Shown in pieces: positions 9,154 to 16,573 of a stretch of 64,000 nt of DNA; position 1 is the stretch's first letter; every line of letters begins with the position of its first letter. This DNA is from Acidobacteriota bacterium. Lineage in GTDB: Bacteria; Acidobacteriota; Terriglobia; Acidiferrales; UBA7541. The notes beneath the pieces were generated by a model that did not search any database, was not told where the DNA came from, and saw only the letters and a list, made by a program, of their open reading frames with translations. The stretch covers positions 1 through 64,000 of the forward strand of contig QHYE01000043.1 of assembly GCA_003224055.1 (NCBI GenBank). Reading direction: 5' to 3'. The translations under genes and the position numbers were made by a program.

Positions 9154-10527
9154 TTAGGCGCGCGCCTCTGACGTTAGCGGCTTCGGCGATTCATTCGCCA
9201 CTGGGCCATGGAACTGAGCAGTCTCCGTCGAGCCGGCCAGCGCCGTCGTGGAAGAATTCCCGCTTGAAACGACCTGAGCAATCTCGTCGAAATAACCGGT
9301 GCCGACAAACCGCTGGTGCGTGACCGCGCGGTAACCAAGTTCCTCCGCGGCGAATTCTTCCTGCTGCAGTTTCGAATACGCTGTCATCCCTGCCTGCGCG
9401 TAGCCCCGCGCCAGGTGGAACATGGACATGTTCAGCGCGTGGAACCCCGCCAGCGTTACGAACTGGAATTTGTAGCCCATCTTGCCGAGTTCCTGCTGGA
9501 AGTTGGCGATGGTCACGTCGTCGAGCTTTTTCTTCCAATTGAACGACGGCGAACAGTTGTAGGCCAAAAGTTTCCCTGGGAATTTTGCGTGAATGGCCTC
9601 GGCAAATTTCCTCGCTTCTTCCAGATCGGGATGAGAGGTTTCGCACCAGATCATGTCCGCATAGGGCGCGTAAGCCAGGCCGCGCGCAATCGCCGCGTCA
9701 ATGCCGCCGCGGAAGTGGTAGAAGCCTTCGGGAGTGCGCTCCCCGTGGATGAATTCGCCGTCGCGCGGGTCCGCGTCGGAAAGCAGGAGGCCCGCCGAAT
9801 CCGCGTCCGTGCGCGCGATGAGTATCGTCGGCACGCCGCAAACGTCTGCGGCGAGGCGCGCAGCGACAAGCTTCTCAATGAACTCGCGAATCGGCACGAC
9901 CACTTTTCCGCCCAGGTGGCCGCACTTCTTCGCTGACGAAAGTTGATCTTCAAAGTGCACGCCCGCAGCACCCGCTTCGATCATGGCTTTCATCAGTTCG
10001 TACGCGTTCAGCGAGCCGCCGAATCCCGCCTCCGCATCCGCGACGATCGGCGCCAGCCAGTACGTGCCGGATTTCTTTCCTTCCGCCGATTCAATCTGGT
10101 CGGCGCGAAGCAGCGCGCGATTGAGGCGCTTCACGAGGTTCGGCGCGGAATCACACGGGTAAAGACTCTGGTCGGGATAAACATCGCCCGCCGTGTTTCC
10201 ATCCGCCGCCACTTGCCAGCCGCTCCCGTAAATCGCTTTCAGTCCGGCCTGCACCATTTCAATCGCCTGATTTCCTGTGATGGCGCCCAGCGCCGGAACA
10301 TAAGCGTCCGTGTGCATCGAATTCCAAAGACGCTCCGCGCCCAAGCGCGCCAGCGTGTATTCGATCTGGATCGACCCGCGCAGCCGCAAGACATCGGAGT
10401 AGGAGTAGGGGCGTGTAATCCCGGACCACCGGGGATCGGTGCTCCAATGCGTATGAGGGTGATGCTTACGGCCATTCCCATTGCTGTGGCCGTTGCCGTT
10501 GGCGCCATTGTTTCCGTTGGTGGACAT
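9154..10527 (-). CDS. aceA: Isocitrate lyase
   Basis: Cleaves isocitrate to glyoxylate and succinate, the first step of the glyoxylate shunt, in the cytoplasm. The 457 residues contain the catalytic loop KKCGHLGGK, the metal-binding region [10 protein letters not shown] and [13 protein letters not shown]. The N-terminus starts with a low-complexity Asn/Gly/His stretch ([16 protein letters not shown]), which is unusual and probably disordered. The ATG at 10527 has AAGGAG seven bases upstream; the track start at 10548 is a TTG. It lies 60 bases downstream of aceB on the same strand, so the two are probably one operon under the divergent IclR regulator. Confidence 0.96.
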   Translation of the reverse strand: MSTNGNNGANGNGHSNGNGRKHHPHTHWSTDPRWSGITRPYSYSDVLRLRGSIQIEYTLARLGAERLWNSMHTDAYVPALGAITGNQAIEMVQAGLKAIYGSGWQVAADGNTAGDVYPDQSLYPCDSAPNLVKRLNRALLRADQIESAEGKKSGTYWLAPIVADAEAGFGGSLNAYELMKAMIEAGAAGVHFEDQLSSAKKCGHLGGKVVVPIREFIEKLVAARLAADVCGVPTILIARTDADSAGLLLSDADPRDGEFIHGERTPEGFYHFRGGIDAAIARGLAYAPYADMIWCETSHPDLEEARKFAEAIHAKFPGKLLAYNCSPSFNWKKKLDDVTIANFQQELGKMGYKFQFVTLAGFHALNMSMFHLARGYAQAGMTAYSKLQQEEFAAEELGYRAVTHQRFVGTGYFDEIAQVVSSGNSSTTALAGSTETAQFHGPVANESPKPLTSEARA

Positions 10528-10587
10528 CGAATGCTCCTTGCTTTCCAAATCTCCTTAGTTCGCCAGGAAAAGTGCGACAAAACTTTC

Positions 10588-12210
10588 TTATGCAGGATCA
10601 AACTCGGACTTGCGAATCATTTCCTCACTAATCCTGCGAGCCTCGCGAAGCATGGCTGCCGCTGGTTCGTCGCCGCCGTTCGCGGATTCACGCAGCAACC
10701 GGTCCAGCTCTTCATCGAACAATTCGTGAATCAATTCCGGCGTATGCCGAATCGCCAGCCCCGCGTCGTCAAGAATCTCGACGCTATTCGAATGCCGCAC
10801 GCGTTGCGCAATCATCAGCCGGTAAATGCGGTCGGTGGCCAGATCTTCCATGTAGCCATCGAGCAGGCTCGCGCCTTTCCCGTTGAGCACTCCATTGCGG
10901 TAGCGAATGACCGTTCGAATCGCGGCACGCGTGCCTGCCAGCGTGTGTTTGCCGACTCCCACTGGAAGTGGACGCAGCTCCGGATGCTTTTTGGAGTCCA
11001 AAGCACGCGCTTGGAGCTGGTTGGGTACCGGGAATTGCGATACGGCGATTTCGTTTTGATCCGGGTGACCCGTCCAGGCGCCATCCATCAGCGAGTTGGC
11101 TTCATTCTTCTTGTCTTCTGCGAGGGCTTTCAACGCGCGCGCGTTTAGTTCGGCGTCTTCACGGCTGGGATATAGCGCGGTCATTCCCCCGATGGCCAGC
11201 ATGCCGTGCTTGTGGCATACCTCCGGCAAAAGATTTCGCAGATTCTGGAAGAAGGCCACGTTGTGCGGAATGGTGTTGCGGTCGGGCAGCACCCACTGGG
11301 GGTTTTCGAGATTGAAATGGATCAGGCTGGCCATGTAGTCCCAGCGGCCGAGATTCAGCCCAAGGATGTGGTCCCGCAAATTCCAGGCGAACTCTTCCGT
11401 CTGAAACGCGAGAGGATGCGATTCGACCAGCGCCATGCACTTGATCGCGTTTGCGGGCAGCCCTTTGAGGCGCGCAATCATCTGGAAAAGATCGCGCCAC
11501 CAGAGAGCTTCGTCAGCCGATTCGGATTTCGGAACGTAGATGCACAGCGGATGTTTCAGCGCGCTGAAATCCACTTGATAGGCCACCATCGCGACGTCGA
11601 ACAGTGACGCTGGAATCAGCTCGCCGGATAGAACGCCTGCTTGGTGGATATGCAAGCCTCGCGGTCGCGTGAAAATGACCGTGGTGCTGGGATTGATGCC
11701 GACAGTCTTATTGCGCTTGCGGTCGAAATACGTGAGCCGGCCCGCGAGCGCTTCGAGAATATTTTTGATTCCGCGCGAATTGTTCTCCCAGGCATTGGCG
11801 TTCGAATCTTCGAGATCCAGCATCACGCCGGGAGCGCCGGAATTCAGCATTTTCACAACCAAGTCCGCATCGTCGGCGGGACCAGTCATTTGATTGCGCT
11901 GATCACTGCACCATGCGGGCAGTTCAATCCGCCAGGCGTTCGTGGTCGCCACCGAGGGCGGCAAATAATCCGGCAGCTTGCCTGCGTGAGCTTCCGCGAG
12001 CGCATACCCGCGCCGCGCCAGCAACGCGCGCTGCCGCAGAGTGAGCGCGGCGTGCAACGGAGCAAGAAACTCCAGAAATCCCTCTGGGAGATCGCGGGCG
12101 GCATCGAAATCAAGCGGCGCGGAATTGAGCGCCACCACGCGATTCGAAAAGGGCAGGGGAGCCTTCGCTGGATCCGGCTTGCTGATCGCGGTAGCCATGG
12201 GTGCGTCCAT
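10588..12210 (-). CDS. aceB: Malate synthase A
   Basis: Condenses glyoxylate with acetyl-CoA to malate, completing the shunt that lets the cell grow on acetate or fatty acids. At 540 residues it has the normal length of the A isoform. The family signature is visible as RDHILGLNLGRWDYMASLIHF, followed by MLAIGGMTALYPSREDAELN and SLMDGAWTGHPDQNEIAV. It is first in the minus-strand operon aceB-aceA, and its upstream region carries GTTCA-N6-TGAAC operators shared with the divergent iclR gene. Confidence 0.96.
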   Translation of the reverse strand: MDAPMATAISKPDPAKAPLPFSNRVVALNSAPLDFDAARDLPEGFLEFLAPLHAALTLRQRALLARRGYALAEAHAGKLPDYLPPSVATTNAWRIELPAWCSDQRNQMTGPADDADLVVKMLNSGAPGVMLDLEDSNANAWENNSRGIKNILEALAGRLTYFDRKRNKTVGINPSTTVIFTRPRGLHIHQAGVLSGELIPASLFDVAMVAYQVDFSALKHPLCIYVPKSESADEALWWRDLFQMIARLKGLPANAIKCMALVESHPLAFQTEEFAWNLRDHILGLNLGRWDYMASLIHFNLENPQWVLPDRNTIPHNVAFFQNLRNLLPEVCHKHGMLAIGGMTALYPSREDAELNARALKALAEDKKNEANSLMDGAWTGHPDQNEIAVSQFPVPNQLQARALDSKKHPELRPLPVGVGKHTLAGTRAAIRTVIRYRNGVLNGKGASLLDGYMEDLATDRIYRLMIAQRVRHSNSVEILDDAGLAIRHTPELIHELFDEELDRLLRESANGGDEPAAAMLREARRISEEMIRKSEFDPA

Positions 12211-12421
12211 GCCTTTCCGTCAAAATTCTGACGAACGCTCGTCTCGAAATAGCAAAGGCAATTCGAAGGCCAATCGGCTGGAAACTGCACTTCCTAAGGC
12301 CCGTTCGCTCAATGAGATAAAAGAGCGCCTGTAGCGCCGGGAAAGAAATGTCAAGAAATGCGGTCCATGTGTCGAAAAAATTGCACACCAACGGCGACTT
12401 CTTTCCTTTGCAGGCTAGCAT

Positions 12422-12437
12422 GTTCAGCATATTGAAC
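12422..12437. promoter_or_regulatory. IclR operator O1 (GTTCA-N6-TGAAC)
   Basis: GTTCAGCATATTGAAC, a perfect 5+5 inverted repeat with six central bases. It shares all ten arm bases with O2 and lies between the divergent aceB and iclR genes. Binding by the neighbouring IclR protein is inferred. Confidence 0.6.
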
Positions 12438-12495
12438 ATATGTTCAGAATGTTAGTCCTCTTGGCTGGAGGCCCTGGCGGAGGCCCAAATACACT

Positions 12496-12511
12496 GTTCA
12501 ATATCCTGAAC
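12496..12511. promoter_or_regulatory. IclR operator O2 (GTTCA-N6-TGAAC)
   Basis: GTTCAATATCCTGAAC, with the same arms as O1. It covers the -35 position of the iclR promoter (-10 TATACT at 12520), which suggests autorepression. Centre-to-centre distance to O1 is 74 bases, about seven helical turns, so dimers would sit on the same face of the DNA. Confidence 0.6.
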
Positions 12512-12560
12512 GAATATTCTATACTTGGGACGTACCTATTTTGTGGATCCGGAGAAGGCT

Positions 12561-13349
12561 ATGGCAGGCACCGAAACCAGCCCGGCAACGGCCGTCGAAC
12601 GCGCCCTGAATATTCTCGAAGCCGCCGCGCAGCGCCGCGACGGACTCACCAATTCTGAAATCAGCCGCAAACTCGGCATTCCAAAAAGTTCCGCCAGCTA
12701 CATTCTGCGCACTCTGGAGCGCCGCGGCTATTTGCGCCGTGACGCGGAAACCGCGCGCTACCGCCTCGGGCTGAAAATTTTGAGTCTCGGCGGTGACGCC
12801 CAGGGAAATCTCGATCTCGCCGCTGTAGCTTTGCCTCTCATGCGAGCGCTTGTAGAAAAGATTCACCTCACCGTTCATCTTGCAGTCCTGGATCAGGGTG
12901 AAGCCGTGTACGTCGAGAAAGTCGAGGCGCCAGGATTTTTCAAGGTAAACACCTGGGTGGGGAGGCGGATGTTTCTGCATTCCACGAGCGTTGGAAAATG
13001 CCTGATGGCCTGGCTGCCGAAACAGGAAATCGAATCGATTGTGAAGCAACATGGCTTGAAAAAAAGAACTCCGGAAACGATTACCAATATGACGAAGTTG
13101 CTGGCGGAATTGGAACACGTGAAGCAGGCGGGTTACGCGGTGGATGATGAGGAAAATAGTTTGGGTGCGCGCTGTCTCGGTGCGCCGATTTTTGACGCGA
13201 CTGGAAATGTGACTGCGGCAATCGGAGCAAGCGGCACGCTGACGCAAATGGATGAATCCAGCATGCCGAAAATCATCGAAGCGCTGAAAGAAACCGCGCG
13301 GCGCGTTTCGCGCCAATTGCTGCGCAGCGGCGCCGCGGGGGCCGCCTAG
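12561..13349 (+). CDS. IclR-family transcriptional regulator, likely of aceBA
   Basis: A 262-residue regulator with an N-terminal winged helix-turn-helix (about 8-70: AVERALNILEAAAQRRDGLTNSEISRKLGIPKSSASYILRTLERRGYL) and a C-terminal IclR effector domain (RMFLHSTSVGKCLMAWL, GYAVDDEENSLGARCLGAPIFDATG). The divergent aceB-aceA operon makes control of the glyoxylate shunt the best guess, as for E. coli IclR. The ATG at 12561 follows GGAGAAGG; the track start at 12525 is a TTG inside the promoter. Stop codon and terminator coincide: the TAG lies in the loop of a GC-rich hairpin. Confidence 0.88.
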   Translation: MAGTETSPATAVERALNILEAAAQRRDGLTNSEISRKLGIPKSSASYILRTLERRGYLRRDAETARYRLGLKILSLGGDAQGNLDLAAVALPLMRALVEKIHLTVHLAVLDQGEAVYVEKVEAPGFFKVNTWVGRRMFLHSTSVGKCLMAWLPKQEIESIVKQHGLKKRTPETITNMTKLLAELEHVKQAGYAVDDEENSLGARCLGAPIFDATGNVTAAIGASGTLTQMDESSMPKIIEALKETARRVSRQLLRSGAAGAA

Positions 13350-13363
13350 CCGGCGGCCCCTTT
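13338..13363 (+). terminator. Terminator of the iclR gene, containing its stop codon
   Basis: GGGGCCGCC pairs perfectly with GGCGGCCCC around a TAGCC loop, followed by TTT. The TAG is the iclR stop. The T-run is short, so strength is uncertain. Confidence 0.55.
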
Positions 13364-13381
13364 GCGTTCGACGGATCGCTT

Positions 13382-13936
13382 TCAGCTGCTGACGACCAGG
13401 TTATTTTTCACGGAAAAAACATTTGGGACCTGGTTGGCCCGGATGCCGGCGAGATTCTTGTCCGCTTCGCTGTCCACCACTCCTTCCAGAGTGACATTGC
13501 CGTTTTTGACGATGATATGAATGGAAGGCACGGCCTGAATGGAATAGCGTGAGAGGCCAGGGTCCCCGTAGATCGCGCGGTAGAGTGCGCGGCGAAGCTG
13601 ATCGTCCATCGGCGACGGAGGCAGAACCTCGATGTTGTTCACTACCGTGGTGACTCCCTCGATGCCTTTCACGACGGCCTCGGCGTCCGACTTCAACGTC
13701 GGCCGAGTGACTTGGCCGTACAGAGCTACTTTGTCACCTTCCACTTTGTAAGCGAGATTGTCGAATACCGAGTACCACGGCAGCATCACCAGGCGGTGCC
13801 GAACTTCATTGGCTACACTTTTTGGTTCACGCTGCTTTTTCTCGTCCCTTGGCCCGGCGACCGCGTAATTTGGCAGTCCAAAAACCGGGGCGCAAAGTAG
13901 TGCGGTAATGAATAGGGCCCGGAGTTCGTTTCTCAT
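13382..13936 (-). CDS. Exported protein with two BON domains
   Basis: A 184-residue protein with a signal peptide (MRNELRALFITALLCAPVFGLPNYAVAG) and two BON domains: about 45-105 (VRHRLVMLPWYSVFDNLAYKVEGDKVALYGQVTRP...VVNNIEVLP) and 110-184 (LRRALYRAIYGDPGLSRYSIQAVPSIHIIVKNGNVTLEGVVDSEADKNLA). BON domains bind phospholipid or support outer membrane stability, as in OsmY; the same general role is inferred here. The ATG at 13936 is preceded by AGGAGG; the track start at 14074 is too early and encodes no signal peptide. It is divergent from the glycerophosphodiesterase gene. Confidence 0.82.
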   Translation of the reverse strand: MRNELRALFITALLCAPVFGLPNYAVAGPRDEKKQREPKSVANEVRHRLVMLPWYSVFDNLAYKVEGDKVALYGQVTRPTLKSDAEAVVKGIEGVTTVVNNIEVLPPSPMDDQLRRALYRAIYGDPGLSRYSIQAVPSIHIIVKNGNVTLEGVVDSEADKNLAGIRANQVPNVFSVKNNLVVSS

Positions 13937-14142
13937 GATTTCCTCCTGGACAAACGATCCATCGTGCTTCGACCAGTTAGATTCAAGATGCAGGGCAAAT
14001 GGGTGCATGCTCCCGTGCCGTGGGTGGGTGTTAGCATAAATCTTGTAAGGCCTGCAAGAAGTATAGAATTGCATCGAGAACCGAAACTTCTTGAGAGCAG
14101 CGGTGTTGGACGGATGCCGGCTACGGCCGAAGGAGCAGGGAA

Positions 14143-14874
14143 GTGCTGGTCATTGCGCATCGCGGAGCATCGGGGCACGCGCCGGAGAACACCATGGCGG
14201 CGTTCAGGAAGGCTGTGGCCATGGGGGCGACGTTCATCGAGACGGATTTGCAGATGTCGCGGGACGCGCACCTCGTAGCTATCCATGATGCGACGGTAGA
14301 CCGTACGACGAACGGGCAGGGAATCGTGCACGACATGACGCTCTCCGAATTGCGGCGTCTGGATGCCGGTTCGTGGTTCGGAAGTGAATTCATGGGGGAA
14401 CGGATTCCCACGCTGGAAGAACTTCTGGCGTTTTCGAAGAAGAATGACGTGGTGTTTTATCTGGAGATCAAGCCGCAGGGATCGTGGGGCGGAGAACATG
14501 CACTGATCGGCGCGCTGAGGGAATCGGGCGAAATACCGCGAGCCGTGGTGATTTCGTTCGATGCGTCGGTGGTCCTGAAATTGCGCAAGATCGAGCCAAC
14601 GCTGATGACGGGTTTGCTGTACGACGGACAGATTGAAAAGCCACTGGACAAGGCGATCGAAGTGGGGGCACGGCAACTTGCGGTGCGAGGCGACCTGGTG
14701 ACGCCGGCGCTGCTCAGCGCAGCACGAAAGAAAGATTTGCAGGTGGTTTGCTGGACGGTGAACCATTCCGCGCATATGCGCGCGCTGATGGCCGCGGGAG
14801 TGGACGGAATCATGAGCGACTATCCGGACCGTCTGGTAGCGGCGGTGAAACAAGAAACCGAAAGTGTCCCCTGA
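14143..14874 (+). CDS. Glycerophosphodiester phosphodiesterase
   Basis: A GDPD-family enzyme of 243 residues that hydrolyses glycerophosphodiesters to an alcohol and glycerol 3-phosphate. The catalytic signature is complete: IAHRGASGHAPENTMAAF near residues 4-21, ETDLQMSRDAHLVAIHDATVDRTTNGQG near 39-66, then FYLEIKP. The start is a GTG with AGGAGCAGGGAA upstream. There is no signal peptide, so it is probably cytoplasmic (UgpQ-like). It is a single gene, convergent with rsmA. Confidence 0.92.
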   Translation: MLVIAHRGASGHAPENTMAAFRKAVAMGATFIETDLQMSRDAHLVAIHDATVDRTTNGQGIVHDMTLSELRRLDAGSWFGSEFMGERIPTLEELLAFSKKNDVVFYLEIKPQGSWGGEHALIGALRESGEIPRAVVISFDASVVLKLRKIEPTLMTGLLYDGQIEKPLDKAIEVGARQLAVRGDLVTPALLSAARKKDLQVVCWTVNHSAHMRALMAAGVDGIMSDYPDRLVAAVKQETESVP

Positions 14875-14912
14875 GGAGCGGGTCCGCCTTCGAGATTGAG
14901 GGCCTGATACTT

Positions 14913-15743
14913 TCATGGCTTGGGATCCGCGCCTGGAACGAGTCGAGCTTGAAGAGAGGCGAATTGGGAGAGGGAGAGCTGCTCGGCGCGAGAGTCGGGG
15001 CGGAGATTTAGCGAGGCGAGAATTTCACGAATTGCTGCGGGCTTGGCGAGCGAGCGCAGGTTGTTCACCAGAGTTTTGCGCTTCTGCGAGAAACACAACT
15101 TCACAAAATCGAGAAAACGCGATTCGTCCGAGAGGCGGAGCTTTGCGCGCTCGCCGGGGAAGCGGAGGGTGACGAGGGCTGAAGTAACTTCCGGCGGCGG
15201 CGAGAAAGCGGCGCGAGGAAGTTCAAAGACGAATTCGGGGCGCGCGTAGAGCTGCGTGAGGACGGAGAGGTAGCCATAGTCGCGGGTGCCCGGTTGCGCT
15301 GCGAGGCGAGCCGCGACTTCGGATTGAATGACGACGTGAATTTCGTCGATGAGATCCGCGAACGTGAAGAGGTGTTGAAGAATCGGCGAGGTGATGTAGT
15401 AAGGCAAATTTCCGTAAACGCGGATGCGGCGGCCGGAGGCGATGGCAGCGAGGTTGGCTTCGAGAATGTCGCCGGGAATTACGTTGAGATTGGAAAATTT
15501 CTTTGCGAGGCGGCGGAGGCCGGCGATGAGAGTTGGGTCGAGTTCGATGGCGTGGACGGGGGCGCCGGCGGCGACGAGGTGCTCAGTCATTTCGCCGTGT
15601 CCTGAGCCAATTTCGATCCAACAGTGTTTGTCATCCTGCGGGAGGGGCATGGTGGAATGCGGAGAGACGCGAATGGCGCGGGCGATTTCTTCGCGCCAGT
15701 GGAGATCGGAGAGGAAATGCTGGCCGAGGCGTTGGCGAGCCAT
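14913..15743 (-). CDS. rsmA: 16S rRNA dimethyladenosine transferase
   Basis: KsgA/RsmA dimethylates two adjacent adenosines near the 3' end of 16S rRNA using S-adenosylmethionine. The 276 residues include RLGQHFLSD, the SAM loop IEIGSGHGEMTEHL, the NLPYYITSPILQHL catalytic motif and FSQKRKTLVNNLRSL. The track start at 15905 adds 54 residues unlike the family; the ATG at 15743 (MARQRLGQHFL) gives the standard N-terminus. It is monocistronic and ends head-on with the glycerophosphodiesterase gene. Confidence 0.94.
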   Translation of the reverse strand: MARQRLGQHFLSDLHWREEIARAIRVSPHSTMPLPQDDKHCWIEIGSGHGEMTEHLVAAGAPVHAIELDPTLIAGLRRLAKKFSNLNVIPGDILEANLAAIASGRRIRVYGNLPYYITSPILQHLFTFADLIDEIHVVIQSEVAARLAAQPGTRDYGYLSVLTQLYARPEFVFELPRAAFSPPPEVTSALVTLRFPGERAKLRLSDESRFLDFVKLCFSQKRKTLVNNLRSLAKPAAIREILASLNLRPDSRAEQLSLSQFASLQARLVPGADPKP

Positions 15744-16573
15744 GCGTGGGAGATTGTAGCAGGGGAGGTGAGGGGTGACTGCGGGAAGGTTGGCAGCTGA
15801 AAGTTGAACGTGGGCAGCACGGAGCAATGCCGGGAAAAGATACCGCCGAGACACAGAGGCGCTGAGGGTTTGCAGAGCGGAGAATGAGAGATTGCGGAAG
15901 ACCACCCTGCACCCCCCGTAGCAACGGAAAGAGTGCGGAAACTATTGAAAAGGAAACACCTAAGGAGCTGCCATTGCGGAAAAGAGTGCGCAATCGCGTG
16001 AAAACAAGGGAGTTCATTGAATGGAGCTTTCTTCGAAATGAGCTCGTTAACCATAACACCCCCTCCCCCCTGTTTTCTGTAAGTGTTGCATTTAAAGGAT
16101 TTAGTCCTGCCGTAAGTCTTTTGTTTGCAACACTTGCGGGGAGGTCCATAAGTGTTGCAGCTAAAGGGGCTTACGGGAGTGGACTGTTGGCGAGAAAGTA
16201 ACTGCGTGGGATGGACGGATTCTGAAGAAGTTAGAAGGACTGCCTGGCGGGCGAGCATGGATCGCGGGGCACCCTCCTTCGCCAGAGCTGCGGCGGGCAG
16301 GCGGAAGAATTGTGCCGACTTAATGAACCAATTATAGCATATTGATACCGTATGTCAATGATTACTTGTAAGTGGTTTGGATGCAGCGGGATAAGAGGGT
16401 ATCGACGAGAACTGGCACCTAGAAATTCGTAAGAATGCCCCACGCTTGCAACAACAAAAGCACAAGGGGCAGGCCATCCAGAGGTCCGAAGGGATAAAGG
16501 CTGGCCCACCCGCCTTCTCCTTTGTCGTGAGGTCCCTACAATTCGCAGCGGCTTCGGTGTAGAGTTTGCTCGT
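15744..16573. other. 830-base gene-free region with a structured repeat
   Basis: No credible gene: the frames listed here (15884-16201 plus, 15587-16258 minus) are low-complexity or shadows. The region contains repeat copy 1 (16046-16177, listed separately), a short AT-rich stretch around 16325-16370, and the leader of the second permease gene. Confidence 0.6.
16046..16177 (+). repeat. Structured repeat, copy 1
   Basis: Begins with the 18-base box GTTAACCATAACACCCCC, followed by a C-rich and T-rich run. Then come strand 1 AAGTGTTGCA (16081-16090), strand 2 TGCAACACTT (16126-16135) and strand 3 AAGTGTTGCA (16150-16159). Strand 2 is the exact complement of both strand 1 and strand 3, so two exclusive hairpins are possible. 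An inner AGGA/TCCT hairpin lies between strands 1 and 2. The same layout occurs at 62176-62290 with different stem sequences. Confidence 0.65.

Larger units (their letters stand above)
12211..12560. promoter_or_regulatory. Divergent aceB / iclR regulatory region
   Basis: A 350-base intergenic region between divergent aceB and the IclR gene. On the minus strand a TTGACA (about 12348-12353) could serve aceB, but its -10 is poor. On the plus strand TATACT at 12520-12525 is a good -10 for iclR. Two identical GTTCA-N6-TGAAC operators (listed separately) lie in the iclR-proximal half, with a GTTCA half-site at 12442-12446 and a GAATATTC palindrome at 12512-12519. Confidence 0.55.

Noticed and set aside
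15884-16201. 105-residue plus-strand frame across structured repeat copy 1
   Set aside because: No domain; the nucleotide pattern is explained by the repeat.
15587-16258. 223-residue minus-strand frame between rsmA and the permease
   Set aside because: Low-complexity translation that crosses the rsmA gene out of frame and the structured repeat; no ribosome site.
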